Positions 24,501 to 35,165 of a stretch of 64,000 nucleotides of DNA are shown here, piece by piece; the stretch's first letter is position 1; each line of letters opens with the position of its first letter. The stretch comes from Spodoptera frugiperda (taxonomy: Eukaryota > Arthropoda > Insecta > Lepidoptera > Noctuidae), in contig NC_064218.1 of NCBI RefSeq assembly GCF_023101765.2, positions 62,001-126,000 on the forward strand. Direction: 5' to 3'. Position numbers and translations under genes: made by a program. The notes under the pieces are model-generated. The model was not told the DNA's origin. It saw only the letters and a list, made by a program, of their open reading frames with translations, and did not search any database.

Positions 24501-27500
24501 TCAAAGTAAGTTGGTCTCGAGTTTCAAGCAACAACAAATAAAATTATATTATTAAAATAATAATTATCATGTTGACCTAAATAAACCCGAAATATAGCAA
24601 AAGATAATAGTTAGAATTAAGTGTGGCGTAGGCAGGTAGTGGCGCAGGTCGTAATGTAGCTTGAATTAGTGACGGTACGTATTCCATAGGGTCTACTACG
24701 CTGCTAGTCCACCTTGCCGGCTTGCTGACGAGTCCGGCGACCTAGCTGCCGGGTTACACATTAGTATTGTAATTGGTAATTGTTGATTCCGGCATTCCCG
24801 GCAAATAGAGTTGCCAGATGGCCGAGATTTCCGGGATTGTCCTGGAATGTTGTGTGCTGTCCCGCGTGTAAAATTACTAGTATTTTTCACAAAAATACAG
24901 AACTATGGCAGCAAAAGTCAAACCAAACGTTGTAACGTGCTCGCAAGTCGCGCCAATAATCAGTCTGGATCAATACCATTAAGTATTGTACCGAATTCCA
25001 ATCAAAAAGGTACCGTGGCTTAGAAGATAGAGATACGTCGTAATCCATGCCTCAAACTATCATTGTACCGAATTACAGTCATATAATTACTAGATTCTAT
25101 GGTTTTAACGCATAGTTCCTGTTCCCGTAAGATTTCCGGGTCAAAGTAATTATATTTTCTGCAATTTTTCGGGTCTCACTGTATAGTGTATCGTTATACC
25201 TCATTCAAATTGATTTAGTAATCAAAATAAAAAAAAGTCCTTGTTCTCGTTACTAAAACGTCTTTACGTCTTTTCTTGAGTTTCAAACTATATTGTACCA
25301 AATATCCAAATCGGTTCGATCGACACACGACGCGGCAATGTCGCGGAATGCTGCTCATGAATATGAACCTCTAAGATGGCTTCAAATTAGTCGAGTTCCT
25401 CGTTAAACAGTTAAGTGAGTAAGCCGATAACATAATAATTAATTTAGTATATCTCACGAAAGTTATAATAAAATATATATACAATGTGATAGGGGTGAGA
25501 CTTCTAACCCGTTAAGGCTGAGTACTACATCTAATTTTATCGACAAAAGTCGGGGGTCGATTCCCCTTCCCCTAAAAATTATGGCTATTTTAATATTTTT
25601 TTTACTTTTTTTGATATCAAAGATTGTATGCGTCGTAGAAACAAAAAACGACAAACGGTAGCTAATAACCTTGGCTAACTAATTCATTACTTTTTTCATA
25701 TGTTTGATAATGTTTTGGTGAGAAAAAAAATCATTTGTGAATTATCTTTACCGAAAAAATCACTATTTTTCAATATTTTCAATTAGGGGTTCAACACCCC
25801 ATATTATTTTTTTTTGTCGATATAATTAGATGTAGTACTCAGCCTTAACGGGTTAGAAGTCCCAGCCCTATCACATTGTATATAGGTAACGTTTTACTGT
25901 CATATTTACGAGTATATAATGTTTCGCTCGGTTGGTTGTAGCGTGATGTTATAGCCTATAACCTTCCCCAATAAATGGACTATCCAACACAAAGGAATTA
26001 TTCAAATCAGACCAGTAGTTCCGGAGATTAGCGCATTCAAACAAACTCTTCGGCCTTATATATTAGTATTAGTATATTAGTATATATTAATTAATAGATA
26101 GTGTAGATGTAGATATCAAGCATTCACCAGTTCTGTAGGTATATGGACACGAGGGCTGTTGACTCATGTACGTACATATGTGGTCGACGGACGCTGGTGC
26201 GTGTGTTTCGCTAGACGACACGCTAGTTCTACACTGGGAGTACATGAGTGCACAGCCCAGGTGTCGATGACCGTGCGCATTAACAATCCGCGCTTTACTA
26301 ACACATACCAACATTACTGTTAAATGCTAATTAAATAAAAAAAATGTATAAATGGAACTAGAATGGAACAATTAGCACAGTAGTGATATGTATACATACC
26401 TACATATTATTATACTTAAAAATTTATATGATTTAAAAAGTACATAATTTAGTTTCATATTTGTCTGATAACTGTAATAATATAACGAAATCCCTGAGAA
26501 ATATTTTTTAGGGAGAAAAATCATTCAATTACTTCTCTTGCCTTAAGTAACCCCCACTTTACTCTCAGATTCTTACTGACTAAAAACCACCCCGCTCCTA
26601 CTCCTACTTCGAGCTTGAGACCTGGCAACCTGTTAAAGTGTCTGCACGGTTAGCGCAGTGGTTGGCTGACCGACTGTTGTGCAGCGGGTACGATTGTCAC
26701 TCTAGCGTAGGCAGGTTCAAGGTGGACGGGTGCACGGCACCGTGAGCTGGGACCCCGCAACTTATAAAATTCCCCAAAATGGCTTGTAGGATGCTGCCAC
26801 AGAATATCCTTCCTTGGGCGTACGCCTGTCTCGACTCCACTCCGTCTCGGCGCTATTTTGTTAAATGCTTATACTTATCTATAACAAACCTTTTGACGAT
26901 AAAAAGGAATTGGAAATATGTTAAAGACGTTTGGACTGACCATATAAACTTACTTTACTTACATATATAAATTTTAAACCTTCACAAGTATTTGCCTATA
27001 ATTCATGTCCTTTGGGAAAAATGTAGTGCATACTCTCACACACACATTAGAATGTCTACCGAAGGCGGTCTGCCTACTGCTGAGACCGTAAGAGATGAGC
27101 CAGCGCGGTTGTGGTTGCAGACCCTGATCAACATAGCGTACTGCTCGCTGGCGGTGTTCGGGTTCGCGGTGCAGCGGCTGGTGTTCGGGCCGCTGCGCGT
27201 GGCCGAGGCGCAGCGCGTCAAGGACAAGTTCTGGAACTACGTGTTCTACAAGTTCATCTTCGTGTTCGGCGTCATCAACGTGCAGTACATGGACGAGGTG
27301 CTGCTCTGGTGCTCCTGGTTCACACTCGTCGGCTTCTTGCACCTGCTCGGTCAGTTGTGCAAGGATAGATACGAATATGTGAGTACAATATTTTTTTTAC
27401 TGTTTAAAACTAACAAGTCGCTAAAATGCAGTACCTAGCCATGTACTGCTTCACGACTGTAGTCGTTTTACAATCTGATTTGAATGGACGTTATACAGGA

Positions 27501-30500
27501 GATATTATGGTGGTGATAAGGTCATGTGAAAATATAGATCTAACTGATAAAACCTACATACAAGAATAAATAGGTCCCACAAAACAAATGTAAAAACTAG
27601 CCAAGTCTCGATAGAGCTGCTTATTTATCTCTAAAAATATGTAACTGCGATATAACAAAATATAAGCGACATAAGGCTAGACGCCTTTTAAGGTTTGAAT
27701 GAATAATTTAGTTGAAACTTGTGGCACTGACTTCTAACCTATCAGTAGGTGGGTAACCTATCAATACGTATGACTACTAGGTAGGTACTTTTTATTTTTA
27801 GTTTTTAAATTTTGTTTGTTTTGATATTTTACTTTTTGAAGTCAGTTTTTTAAACGCTTTTTTTATACAATTACCTATAATAGATTCAGATATATAACGT
27901 AATTCTAAAAAATATTAAATTAAAAATTTAAATAAAATTAGTACATACATACATACATATCGTCACGCCTTTAATCCCCGAAGGGGTAGGCAGAGGTGCA
28001 CATTATGGCACGTAATGCCACTGTGTACACCCACTTTTCACAATTTATGTTGTAAGTCTCATGTAATAGGTGGTGAGCCTATATAATAAATTATAGCCTA
28101 TAATAAATTTTGTATACATGTATTATGAAATATTAAAGGTAAAATATCAAAATCGAATCGTATATATATTTGGTTTAATTAAACAAATGGTCGATCTTTG
28201 ATATTGTAGATAAAGGTTAAGGTTTGGATCTTCGAAAAATCTTTTCATTAATTCATCAATGGTCTACGCAGTCTCGCGGTATTTCGGAAGATATATTTTC
28301 TGATCCGGTGATTACAAACTCTAATGTTTTAAATGGTGTTCAAGAATAGGTAATAAACTTGAAAATATAAAGCGAAATTATATTCTGCAATTCATACTTC
28401 CATGCTCCATACATGTGTTTTTTTCCAAGATATTTATATGTACTTTCTAAGAATATTTAGAAACCTGGGTTTATAATTTCTAATTATAAGTTTAAAATCC
28501 TCAACGCGCATTGACTAAGCGTGGTGATACTCAAACGTTCTCCATGTCAGAAAATGCTTAGGTCCGCAGTTGCCACTGGCTGTTGATGTGATGGCTCTCG
28601 CCACTAATAGGCTGTTAATGTAATGGCTCTCCCACGCTTTAGGGACTTGCTCAATTTTTTTTGTTTCACTTTCCCTTTCCCCCCATCAGATGTCATTACA
28701 TAACTTACATCACTAACTCCCTTACGAGACTGCCTCTGAGAGAGGATTGCTGAATAACGGTCTCGGCTCTGGTTCGAGACCCAGGAGTTTAGTAACAGGC
28801 CACTCTCGCCCTCTGTAGCGTAGACATCATGTCGGGGTCATACGTTTTAACATTTGATAAAAAAATATAAACAAAGCTGCTTTAGATTCCAAGCGCTTTA
28901 GATTGAAGCAGGTATTCGTGTAAATAGTAGGTACGTGCAACATAAGCTACCGCTCAGCTTGAGGTTCGAAACGTTGTCTTGTGATGAATCCAAGTTGTTG
29001 GAGCACGACATTCAGCTGCCGTCGCATCGAAATAAATGACGACGTTGTTTGTGAATATATGTATAAAGGGGCGCGGGCACGGAACAACAAGTTTATGTAT
29101 AAATACATTGATGACGAAAATAATTGTTTGTGTCCACATATCGCGCGCATGCGTGTGCGTCGGTCACACGACCACGCGTCGCGCGTCACGACCTAGGGGA
29201 CACTAAATACGATGTTATCAAAAGTGTTCGTGTTGTCTTCCAAATGTTATCCAAGTCACAAATACTGCTCGACTATTTTCTACGGTATTTCACTGTTGCC
29301 CTTTGGGCTGTTAACATGGTAGGAAAGTTAGCAAAAGGAGATATTTTTTTCGATACGATTCAATACAACGAAAAAATTGTAGAATAAATAACTAGTCATT
29401 GCTCGTTCTATCGATATTCTACACTAAAGTTGTAGGATCCAAGATGTGGAATCTGTACAAGTTTGAAGATTCATCATTTTTATTCATTCATTGCTTTCTA
29501 AAGATGCTAGGAAACGCAAAATAATGATTGATATTACTAGAATTACAATATCTGTGCCAATTGTAAATAATGCGAAAAATTTACGTGGTCGTTTGTTTTT
29601 TTTTTTTTTGTTGTAATCGTTAATGTTTTTCCTCCCGTCCTAAGGTAAGTGGGAGGGAGTGCCAGAACGTTACTGACTGAAAACAACCTCGTTCCAACTC
29701 CTGCTCGGTGCCGGGGCCTCGGTACCTATATGACGATCTCCCCTCAACCTCGGACAATTTGTCGTCATCGGACAATTGATTATATTATCATTTAATTTTA
29801 ATGTTACGATTTCATTTTTCGGATCTTATGCCGTAAACATATTATGTCCCTCAAATGATAAATGATAATACATATATTTATTTCTGCAAGTAGGTTACAA
29901 AATAACACTTTTACACGTCAATCTTTGAAATAAATAGATGAGGCCGGCATTTCCTATCCGACTACTCTGAGAAAAATTTCAACAATTTCAATGATCTCTT
30001 GTTTGATAAGCATATTATGGGAGTAAGACTTAAGATCAAAGTCTTAAATAAAGATACATAGCGGTTGCTGAGAAATAACATTACTTAATAATGGTGTCGC
30101 GGGGCCCGAAGGTGTAAGACGTCCACTTCTCATGCATGAGGGTGCGGGTTCGAAACCTACCAACGGCAATTACCAACTGGCAAACGGTGAAGGAAAAGAT
30201 CGTAAAATCCGAAACAGGTACCTACCGAAACTTCCGTGTCCGGTAAGCACCTGCATCAGGCGGTAGGTGAGGACGCCGTGACGCCTCTCTAGCCACTCCT
30301 CAAAGAGGGGACTTACCGCTGCAATGACAGTGAGCCCAGCCCTCGGTTGCGACAGTCGCTGCTTCCATTCCGCCATGAGATCGCGCCGGAGCTCATCCCG
30401 CCACGCACTAATCTGACGCGGCAGTGGGGTTTCGCCCCGGCGATGCGCCTCCGCACGTAGGCTGTATACGTGCGCGAGCACTTTCGCCTCCAGATCCCAC

Positions 30501-33500
30501 GGCGGTGATCCCGCAAGGAGATTAGCCGCTTCCCCGGAGATCGTGAGGATACCTGGGCTTATAATTTGTAGTTATAAGTTTGAAATCGCCAACCCGCATT
30601 GATCAAGCGTGGTAATTAATGCTCAAACCTTCTCCGTGCGAGAAGAGGCCTTTGGTCAGTAGTGGCTACTTATAGGCTGTTGATGATGAATAATGATGTC
30701 CGCGACGATAACTAATGCCATGCAAAAATGCACCACGTGATACCTGAAAACCTGAAAAATACACAATTGTTTATATTACAATATCGAGTTCAAAGACGGC
30801 ACCCTCCGTCCTACACCCTTAAGCCTTGAATAACACATTTTTGTTTGTCAAATTATATCGCATGTACAATAAGAGGAGTGACACGTCGCGTGGTACTGTT
30901 CCAGCTGTCGTCATCGCCGCACTCGGGCGGCTGGGCGCACGTGCGGCTGGCGTGCCTGCTGGCCGGCATCCTGGCCGCCGCCGCCGCGCTGCTGGCCGCC
31001 GCCGCCGTCTGGGGCCTGCCGGCCGGACGCGACACCTTCGCCTTCATGGCGGCCGAGGTACCACCGACACTCGTGTTCCTATCTCCTATCCCACATCCCC
31101 GACACAGCTTCGTGTTGTAGCGGGCCGAGTGCTGACGTGTGGTGTTGCAGTGCGTGCTGGTGCTGGTGGGCGCGCTGCACGTGGCGGCGCGCTACGCGCT
31201 GGCGCTGTGCGCGGCGGACGCGGCGGGCGCGGCGGCCTACTACGTGGCGCTGGGCTTCGAGGCGGCGGCGCTGCTGGCGGAGCTGGCGCTGGCGGCGGCG
31301 CAGGTGGCGCAGTGCTCCATGCTGGTGTCCATGGCGTCGCTGGTGCTGCTGCTGCAGCTGCGCCACCTGCTGCACGAGCTGCAGGCGCGCCTGCGCCGCC
31401 ACCGCCTCTACACGGCGCTGGCCACGCACATGAGCCGCAAGTGAGTGCCGCCTACTACGACGATGCCTAAACATTCATCGCGAAATCTGTGAACTTGAAT
31501 ATTTCCCGATTGACCTGAGTCCGATAAAGTGCTTGTAGCGTTTTAGTCGAGCGCACAGATTTTCATGCATTTTGAGTAGAATCTGAACAGTTTTTATTGT
31601 TTTCTTACTCTTCGTAATTTCGTAATGACAGCCATATGACAATACTAACTTTTCAAATTCCAACGTCAACAGTTATCCAATGGCTAGCAAAGAAGAAGTG
31701 GAGAAGAATCAGGATAACTGCGCCATCTGCTGGGAACCAATGAAGGAGGCTCGCAAGCTGCCCTGCTCCCATCTGTTCCACAAGTAAGTGCACATTATAA
31801 GTTATGTGAGTAACGTGAATATGTAATGCGAGGTGTGGTGTGTGCAGTTCGTGCCTGTGCCAGTGGGTGCAGCAGTGTGAGTAATGCGAGGTGTGGTGTG
31901 TGCAGTTCGTGCCTGTGCCAGTGGGTGCGGCAGTGTGAGTAATGCGAGGTGTGGTGTGTGCAGTTCGTGCCTGTGCCAGTGGGTGCAGCAGTGTGAGTAA
32001 TGCGAGGTGTGGTGTGTGCAGTTCGTGCCTGTGCCAGTGGGTGCGGCAGTGTGAGTAATGCGAGGTGTGGTGTGTGCAGTTCGTGCCTGTGCCAGTGGGT
32101 GCGGCAGTGTGAGTAATGCGAGGTGTGGTGTGTGCAGTTCGTGCCTGTGCCAGTGGGTGCGGCAGTGTGAGTAATGCGAGGTGTGGTGTGTGCAGTTCGT
32201 GCCTGTGCCAGTGGGTGCGGCAGTGTGAGTAATGCGAGGTGTGGTGTGTGCAGTTCGTGCCTGTGCCAGTGGGTGCGGCAGTGTGAGTAATGCGAGGTGT
32301 GGTGTGTGCAGTTCGTGCCTGTGCCAGTGGGTGCGGCAGTGTGAGTAATGCGAGGTGTGGTGTGTGCAGTTCGTGCCTGTGCCAGTGGGTGCGGCAGTGT
32401 GAGTAATGCGAGGTGTGGTGTGTGCAGTTCGTGCCTGTGCCAGTGGGTGCAGCAGGACGCGTCGTGCCCGACGTGCCGGCGCGCGCTGGCCGCGGGTCCG
32501 GCCGCGCCGCGCCAGGACGCCGCCCGCCACCCCAACCATCTGTTTCATTTCGACGGTAAGAGTTATTATCTCATTACGTTATTTAATCTATACTCATATA
32601 CAGGTGTCCCAAAACTCGACCATATATCGTCTGTGATAACTCTTCTTTGTCAACTCTGGATAATAATGAAAAAAAAATATTTTAGAATAACCGACCACCC
32701 TCGTTATCAGACACCCCTCGTGACATTTCCAACTACCGTGACCACAATGTTTCAAGTACTTCTGATTTATTTTTTGCATTAATGTCCTGAATAGTGTAGC
32801 CATCTAATACAATCTGTAAAAATCTGAAATACCTTGTTTAGAGCCGTCATAAGAATACCTACTAACGGGTTAAATTGTATCGTCGAGTTTTGGGACATTC
32901 TGTATAAAACTGAAGACTTGTATGGTTTTAATTCATATTTGTTTACTAAAATTTATGAATATAAGACACCACAACCTGCCTACTAATGTACATAAGCGGC
33001 ATAATACTTAAATCTGCGAAAGAATGTGTTTCCCGCACCCGACAACGGAGTTGTAGTCAGCTAGGAGTGCTACGGCATGGCATGGCAAAGGATTTTGATA
33101 CTAATCAGGTTATTGCATCTTATTTTAATTAGTTTACAGATCATGGTGCTTAATTTCGATACCATGAAGTCGCAATGCGGCCCTTTAGTATTGTCACGTG
33201 TCATAATGATACAATCGGAAGTGTGTGTGATTCAAATTCTTAGATTACATAACAGTGCAATCTAAGCAGATAATGCTGATGACGAGGTATGCATTAAACA
33301 CGTATTTTTTATTTTGTAATAAAGTATATATTTGAAATAAAAAAGCCTTGCATGTGTGTCTGGTTGCACAAATGCACACACTACTCCGCAATTAACGGAT
33401 TAGAATACAACTGCTTACTTTACGAGTAATTGTTGTATAGCTGATAACTAACGCGACGTATCTATACTAATAAATTAGGTAGGATTTTGAGAACTCCGAG

Positions 33501-34708
33501 TTCGATTTGAAAAAACATTTTTGTGTTGAATAGTCCATTGATCGAGGAAGGCTGTGGGTTGAATACAACATCATACTACGGTGAATAAGAGCGACAGAGA
33601 CAATAATCTAGCAACTATTCTGTTACTTCCAATTCGAAAGATCGTAGTGTACTCGATACCGGTCCGCCATGTCATGAGAATAATCTAAACCAATGGTGGA
33701 TGAGAGTACCTAATACACTTATCTACCGAGTTTAACTCTGCAAACAACCTGACATGACGCACCTACAAGTTTTACCTCAACGGGGCTTTAAAAGGCATAT
33801 TCATAAAAAGCAAACATTCAACCTTCAATATTAGTCATTTGTAATCAATAAACAAAAACACAAATAGAAAAAATTAGCAATCGTTACTATACCTACATGT
33901 CATTGTCAAACGAAATTTAGACGTCAGTAGACAGCCAGAGAACAATAGTTGGGAAGAATCGGGAGGAAACTAGATTGCCACGAGAGCAATGCAGTGACTA
34001 GAGCGCTGTCAGGGCCGCAGCGAGCATGAGTTAGATGCGGCGGCGGCTGGCAGTGTACGCCGCCGCGCTGGCGCTCTGCTGCCTCGCCGCGCTGCTGTGG
34101 TGGCTGCCCGGCCCTGCAGGTCTCGCCCTGCTTTACCTAGCGCACGACGCTCGTCGCTCTCCATACTCGCCCCGACCGAGTCCACAGGGAAACTAACATC
34201 GTCTGTGACACAAGTAGGAATACAATGTCCAATATAATACGTCAGCGGAGAGTGAGGTGTGATATGGTGCGCAGGGTCCCGCTACGTGTCGTGGCTGCCG
34301 AGCTTCTCGGTGGAGGTGACGCGCGTGCGGCCCGAGGCGGCGCTGGCGGGCGCGCAGCTGGACGCCGCCGCCGCGCAGCTGCAGCTCATGTTCCCGCAGC
34401 ACTCGCGCGCCGCGCTGGCCGCCGACCTGGCGCGCACGCGCTCCGCCGACCTCACGCTCGACAACATCCTGGAGGGCCGCCTGCCGCCCGCCGCGCCGCC
34501 CCGCCCCGCGCCGCCGCCGCCCCGCCCCGCGCCCGCGCGCGCCGACGCCGCCACCATGGCCGCCGCTACACCCGCCGACCCGGCCGACGGCGCGGGCCGC
34601 TTCTCGCGCTGCGCGGCCGAGCGCGAGGCGCAGCTGCGGCGCCGCAAGCAGCAACTGGTGGAGGCGGCGCGGCGCCGGTACCTGGCGCGCTTGGCGCCGC
34701 GCAGCTAA
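21536..34708 (+). CDS. AMFR: AMFR/gp78-like ER membrane RING E3 ubiquitin ligase (7 exons)
   Basis: gp78 is a polytopic ER E3 ligase that works with UBE2G2 and VCP in ER-associated degradation. Exons: 21536-21817, 27121-27378, 30905-31057, 31151-31440, 31673-31783, 32428-32555, 34275-34708; all phases join. The predicted 551-residue protein has an N-terminal hydrophobic segment, a multi-spanning region (exons 2-4; FGPLRVAEAQRVKDKFWNYV is diagnostic), and a RING-H2 domain at about 344-382 (CAICWEPM, CSHLFHNSC, CPTC). Then come the conserved FHFDGSRYVSWLPSFSVEV, a CUE domain at about 437-475 (LMFPQHSRAALAADL) and a UBE2G2-binding-type helix at about 516-548 (AAEREAQLRRRKQQLVEAAR). Human AMFR (643 residues) continues to a VCP-binding motif; here the frame stops right after the helix, inside the first unit of a minisatellite. 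Exons are very GC-rich and alanine-loaded. Exon 2 was started at 27121 because MW/TLINIAYC aligns with the family there. Confidence 0.94.
25481..25880. mobile_element. MITE with about 70-bp inverted ends
   Basis: Left acaatgtgataggggtgaga, cttctaacccgttaaggctg, agtactacatctaattttat; the right end carries the inverse almost base for base (cagccttaacgggttagaag, cctatcacattgt). The flanks are atat/atata. A 400-bp non-coding element in AMFR intron 1, directly beside a half copy of another foldback element. Confidence 0.88.
26638..26775 (+). mobile_element. tRNA-derived SINE-like fragment
   Basis: ggttagcgcagtggttggct resembles a pol III A box (TRGYNNAGYGG); a degenerate B box (caggttcaaggtgg) follows about 70 bases on. 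It is not a functional tRNA because the arms do not pair. Confidence 0.45.
27379..30904. other. AMFR intron 2: LINE and SINE debris
   Basis: Contains the common repeat acatacatatcgtcacgcct at 27940-28080; a retroelement 3' tail at 28455-28640 and its second copy at 30549-30690; a B-box-like ggttcgagaccc at 28772; a 'ctgactgaaaacaacctcgttcc' repeat at 29640-29760; a tRNA-like ggttcgaaacc at 30149; and a LINE coding fragment at 30170-30545. No host gene. Confidence 0.65.
30170..30545 (-). pseudogene. Non-LTR retrotransposon (R1/jockey-like) C-terminal fragment
   Basis: The open frame reads ISAWRDELRRDLMAEWKQRL then LERRHGVLTYRLMQVLTGHG and SFGRYLFRI. This matches the region just after the reverse transcriptase of lepidopteran LINEs (TYRLTQVLTGHGCF type). 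The catalytic part and the terminal Cys/His motif are absent. Its neighbour at 30549-30690 repeats 28455-28640. Confidence 0.72.
31844..32458. repeat. Minisatellite C: 11 copies of a 58-bp unit at AMFR intron 5 / exon 6
   Basis: The unit starts gcagttcgtgcctgtgccag and repeats every 58 bases from 31844 to 32424; the last copy runs into true exon 6 (acceptor ends 32427). Each upstream copy holds tgtgtgcag, then 29 nt of RING-exon sequence (SCLCQWV), then gtgagtaatg, a consensus-like donor. A unit is thus a 29-nt potential microexon plus a 29-nt spacer. If a decoy acceptor is used and read through, the frame ends at TAA after SCLCQWVRQCE, removing the last zinc ligands of the RING. Confidence 0.97.
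32599..32906. mobile_element. MITE with 'gtcgagttttgggaca' inverted ends, AMFR intron 6
   Basis: The left end caggtgtcccaaaactcgac is the approximate inverse of the right end gtcgagttttgggacattct, with TA at both borders, as in Tc1/mariner-type MITEs. There is no coding capacity. Related copies lie at 7105-7378 and 12430-12790, sharing 'agagccgtcataagaa', 'gatggcagcactatt' and the 'gagttttgggaca' end. Confidence 0.75.
34035..34196 (+). CDS. Candidate small ORF or alternative first exon inside AMFR intron 6
   Basis: A GC-rich island (about 34010-34130) in an AT-rich intron holds an ATG opening a 53-codon frame, MRRRLAVYAAALALCCLAAL followed by LWWLPGPAG. This looks like a signal peptide or signal anchor: three arginines, then about 20 hydrophobic residues. 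The base composition matches the true exons of this gene. A possible donor, CAG/GTCTCG at 34119/34120, would leave phase 1, the same phase in which AMFR exon 7 (34275) is entered. An alternative transcript joining this leader to the CUE plus C-terminal helix part is therefore possible in frame. I do not recognise the peptide, and no transcript evidence is available. Confidence 0.35.
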   Translation: MRRRLAVYAAALALCCLAALLWWLPGPAGLALLYLAHDARRSPYSPRPSPQGN

Positions 34709-35165
34709 GTTGCCGGTACCTGGCGCGCTTGGCGCCGCGCAGCTAAGTTGCCGGTACCTGGCGCGCTTGGCGCCGCGCAGCTAAGTTGCCGGTACCTGGC
34801 GCGCTTGGCGCCGCGCAGCTAAGTTGCCGGTACCTGGCGCGCTTGGCGCCGCGCAGCTAAGTTGCCGGTACCTGGCGCGCTTGGCGCCGCGCAGCTAAGT
34901 TGCCGGTACCTGGCGCGCTTGGCGCCGCGCAGCTAAGTTGCCGGTACCTGGCGCGCTTGGCGCCGCGCAGCTAAGTTGCCGGTACCTGGCGCGCTTGGCG
35001 CCGCGCAGCTAAGTTGCCGGTACCTGGCGCGCTTGGCGCCGCGCAGCTAAGTTGCCGGTACCTGGCGCGCTTGGCGCCGCGCAGCTAAGTTGCCGGTACC
35101 TGGCGCGCTTGGCGCCGCGCAGCTAAGTTGCCGGTACCTGGCGCGCTTGGCGCCGCGCAGCTAAG
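34675..35165. repeat. Minisatellite D: 13 copies of a 38-bp unit spanning the AMFR stop codon
   Basis: The unit ccggtacctggcgcgcttgg plus cgccgcgcagctaagttg recurs every 38 bases. The first copy encodes the last residues of AMFR, YLARLAPRS, and the stop TAA at 34706-34708. Twelve further copies lie in the 3' UTR, each repeating these codons and a TAA. A degenerate copy follows at about 35166-35190. The unit contains the palindrome-like ggcgcgcttggcgcc. Confidence 0.97.

Larger units (their letters stand above)
21818..27120. other. AMFR intron 1: transposon-rich
   Basis: No conserved coding sequence. Visible items: a 'ggtgccgcctatggatcc' repeat fragment near 23330-23400; a block at 24640-24860 (ccggcttgctgacgagtccg); half of the 37740-type foldback at 25318-25470; a long-armed MITE at 25481-25880; a fragment of the 245-1860 element family at 25930-26080; and a tRNA-derived SINE-like stretch at 26638-26775. 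Confidence 0.65.
32556..34274. other. AMFR intron 6
   Basis: Holds the MITE at 32599-32906, a fragment of the dispersed foldback family at 33515-33600 (gtgttgaatagtccattgat), and the GC-rich small ORF at 34035-34196. The rest is AT-rich. Confidence 0.65.

Noticed and set aside
26992..27120. Upstream extension of AMFR exon 2 starting at a Met near 26992 (or 27051).
   Set aside because: The family alignment (MW/TLINIAYC) and the acceptor ggttgcag at 27113-27120 show that this part is intron.
30090..30165. tRNA-gene-like stretch with ggttcgaaacc.
   Set aside because: A B box is present but the acceptor and anticodon arms do not pair; it reads as part of a SINE or LINE-associated repeat.
31795..32548. 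246-248-residue minus-strand frames made of THWHRHELHTPH-type repeats.
   Set aside because: They are the reverse strand of minisatellite C, over AMFR exon 6 and its decoys.
34193..34746. Gly/Arg-rich frames of 121-173 residues on both strands.
   Set aside because: They are shadows of AMFR exon 7; the phase-consistent frame with CUE and helix motifs is the real one.
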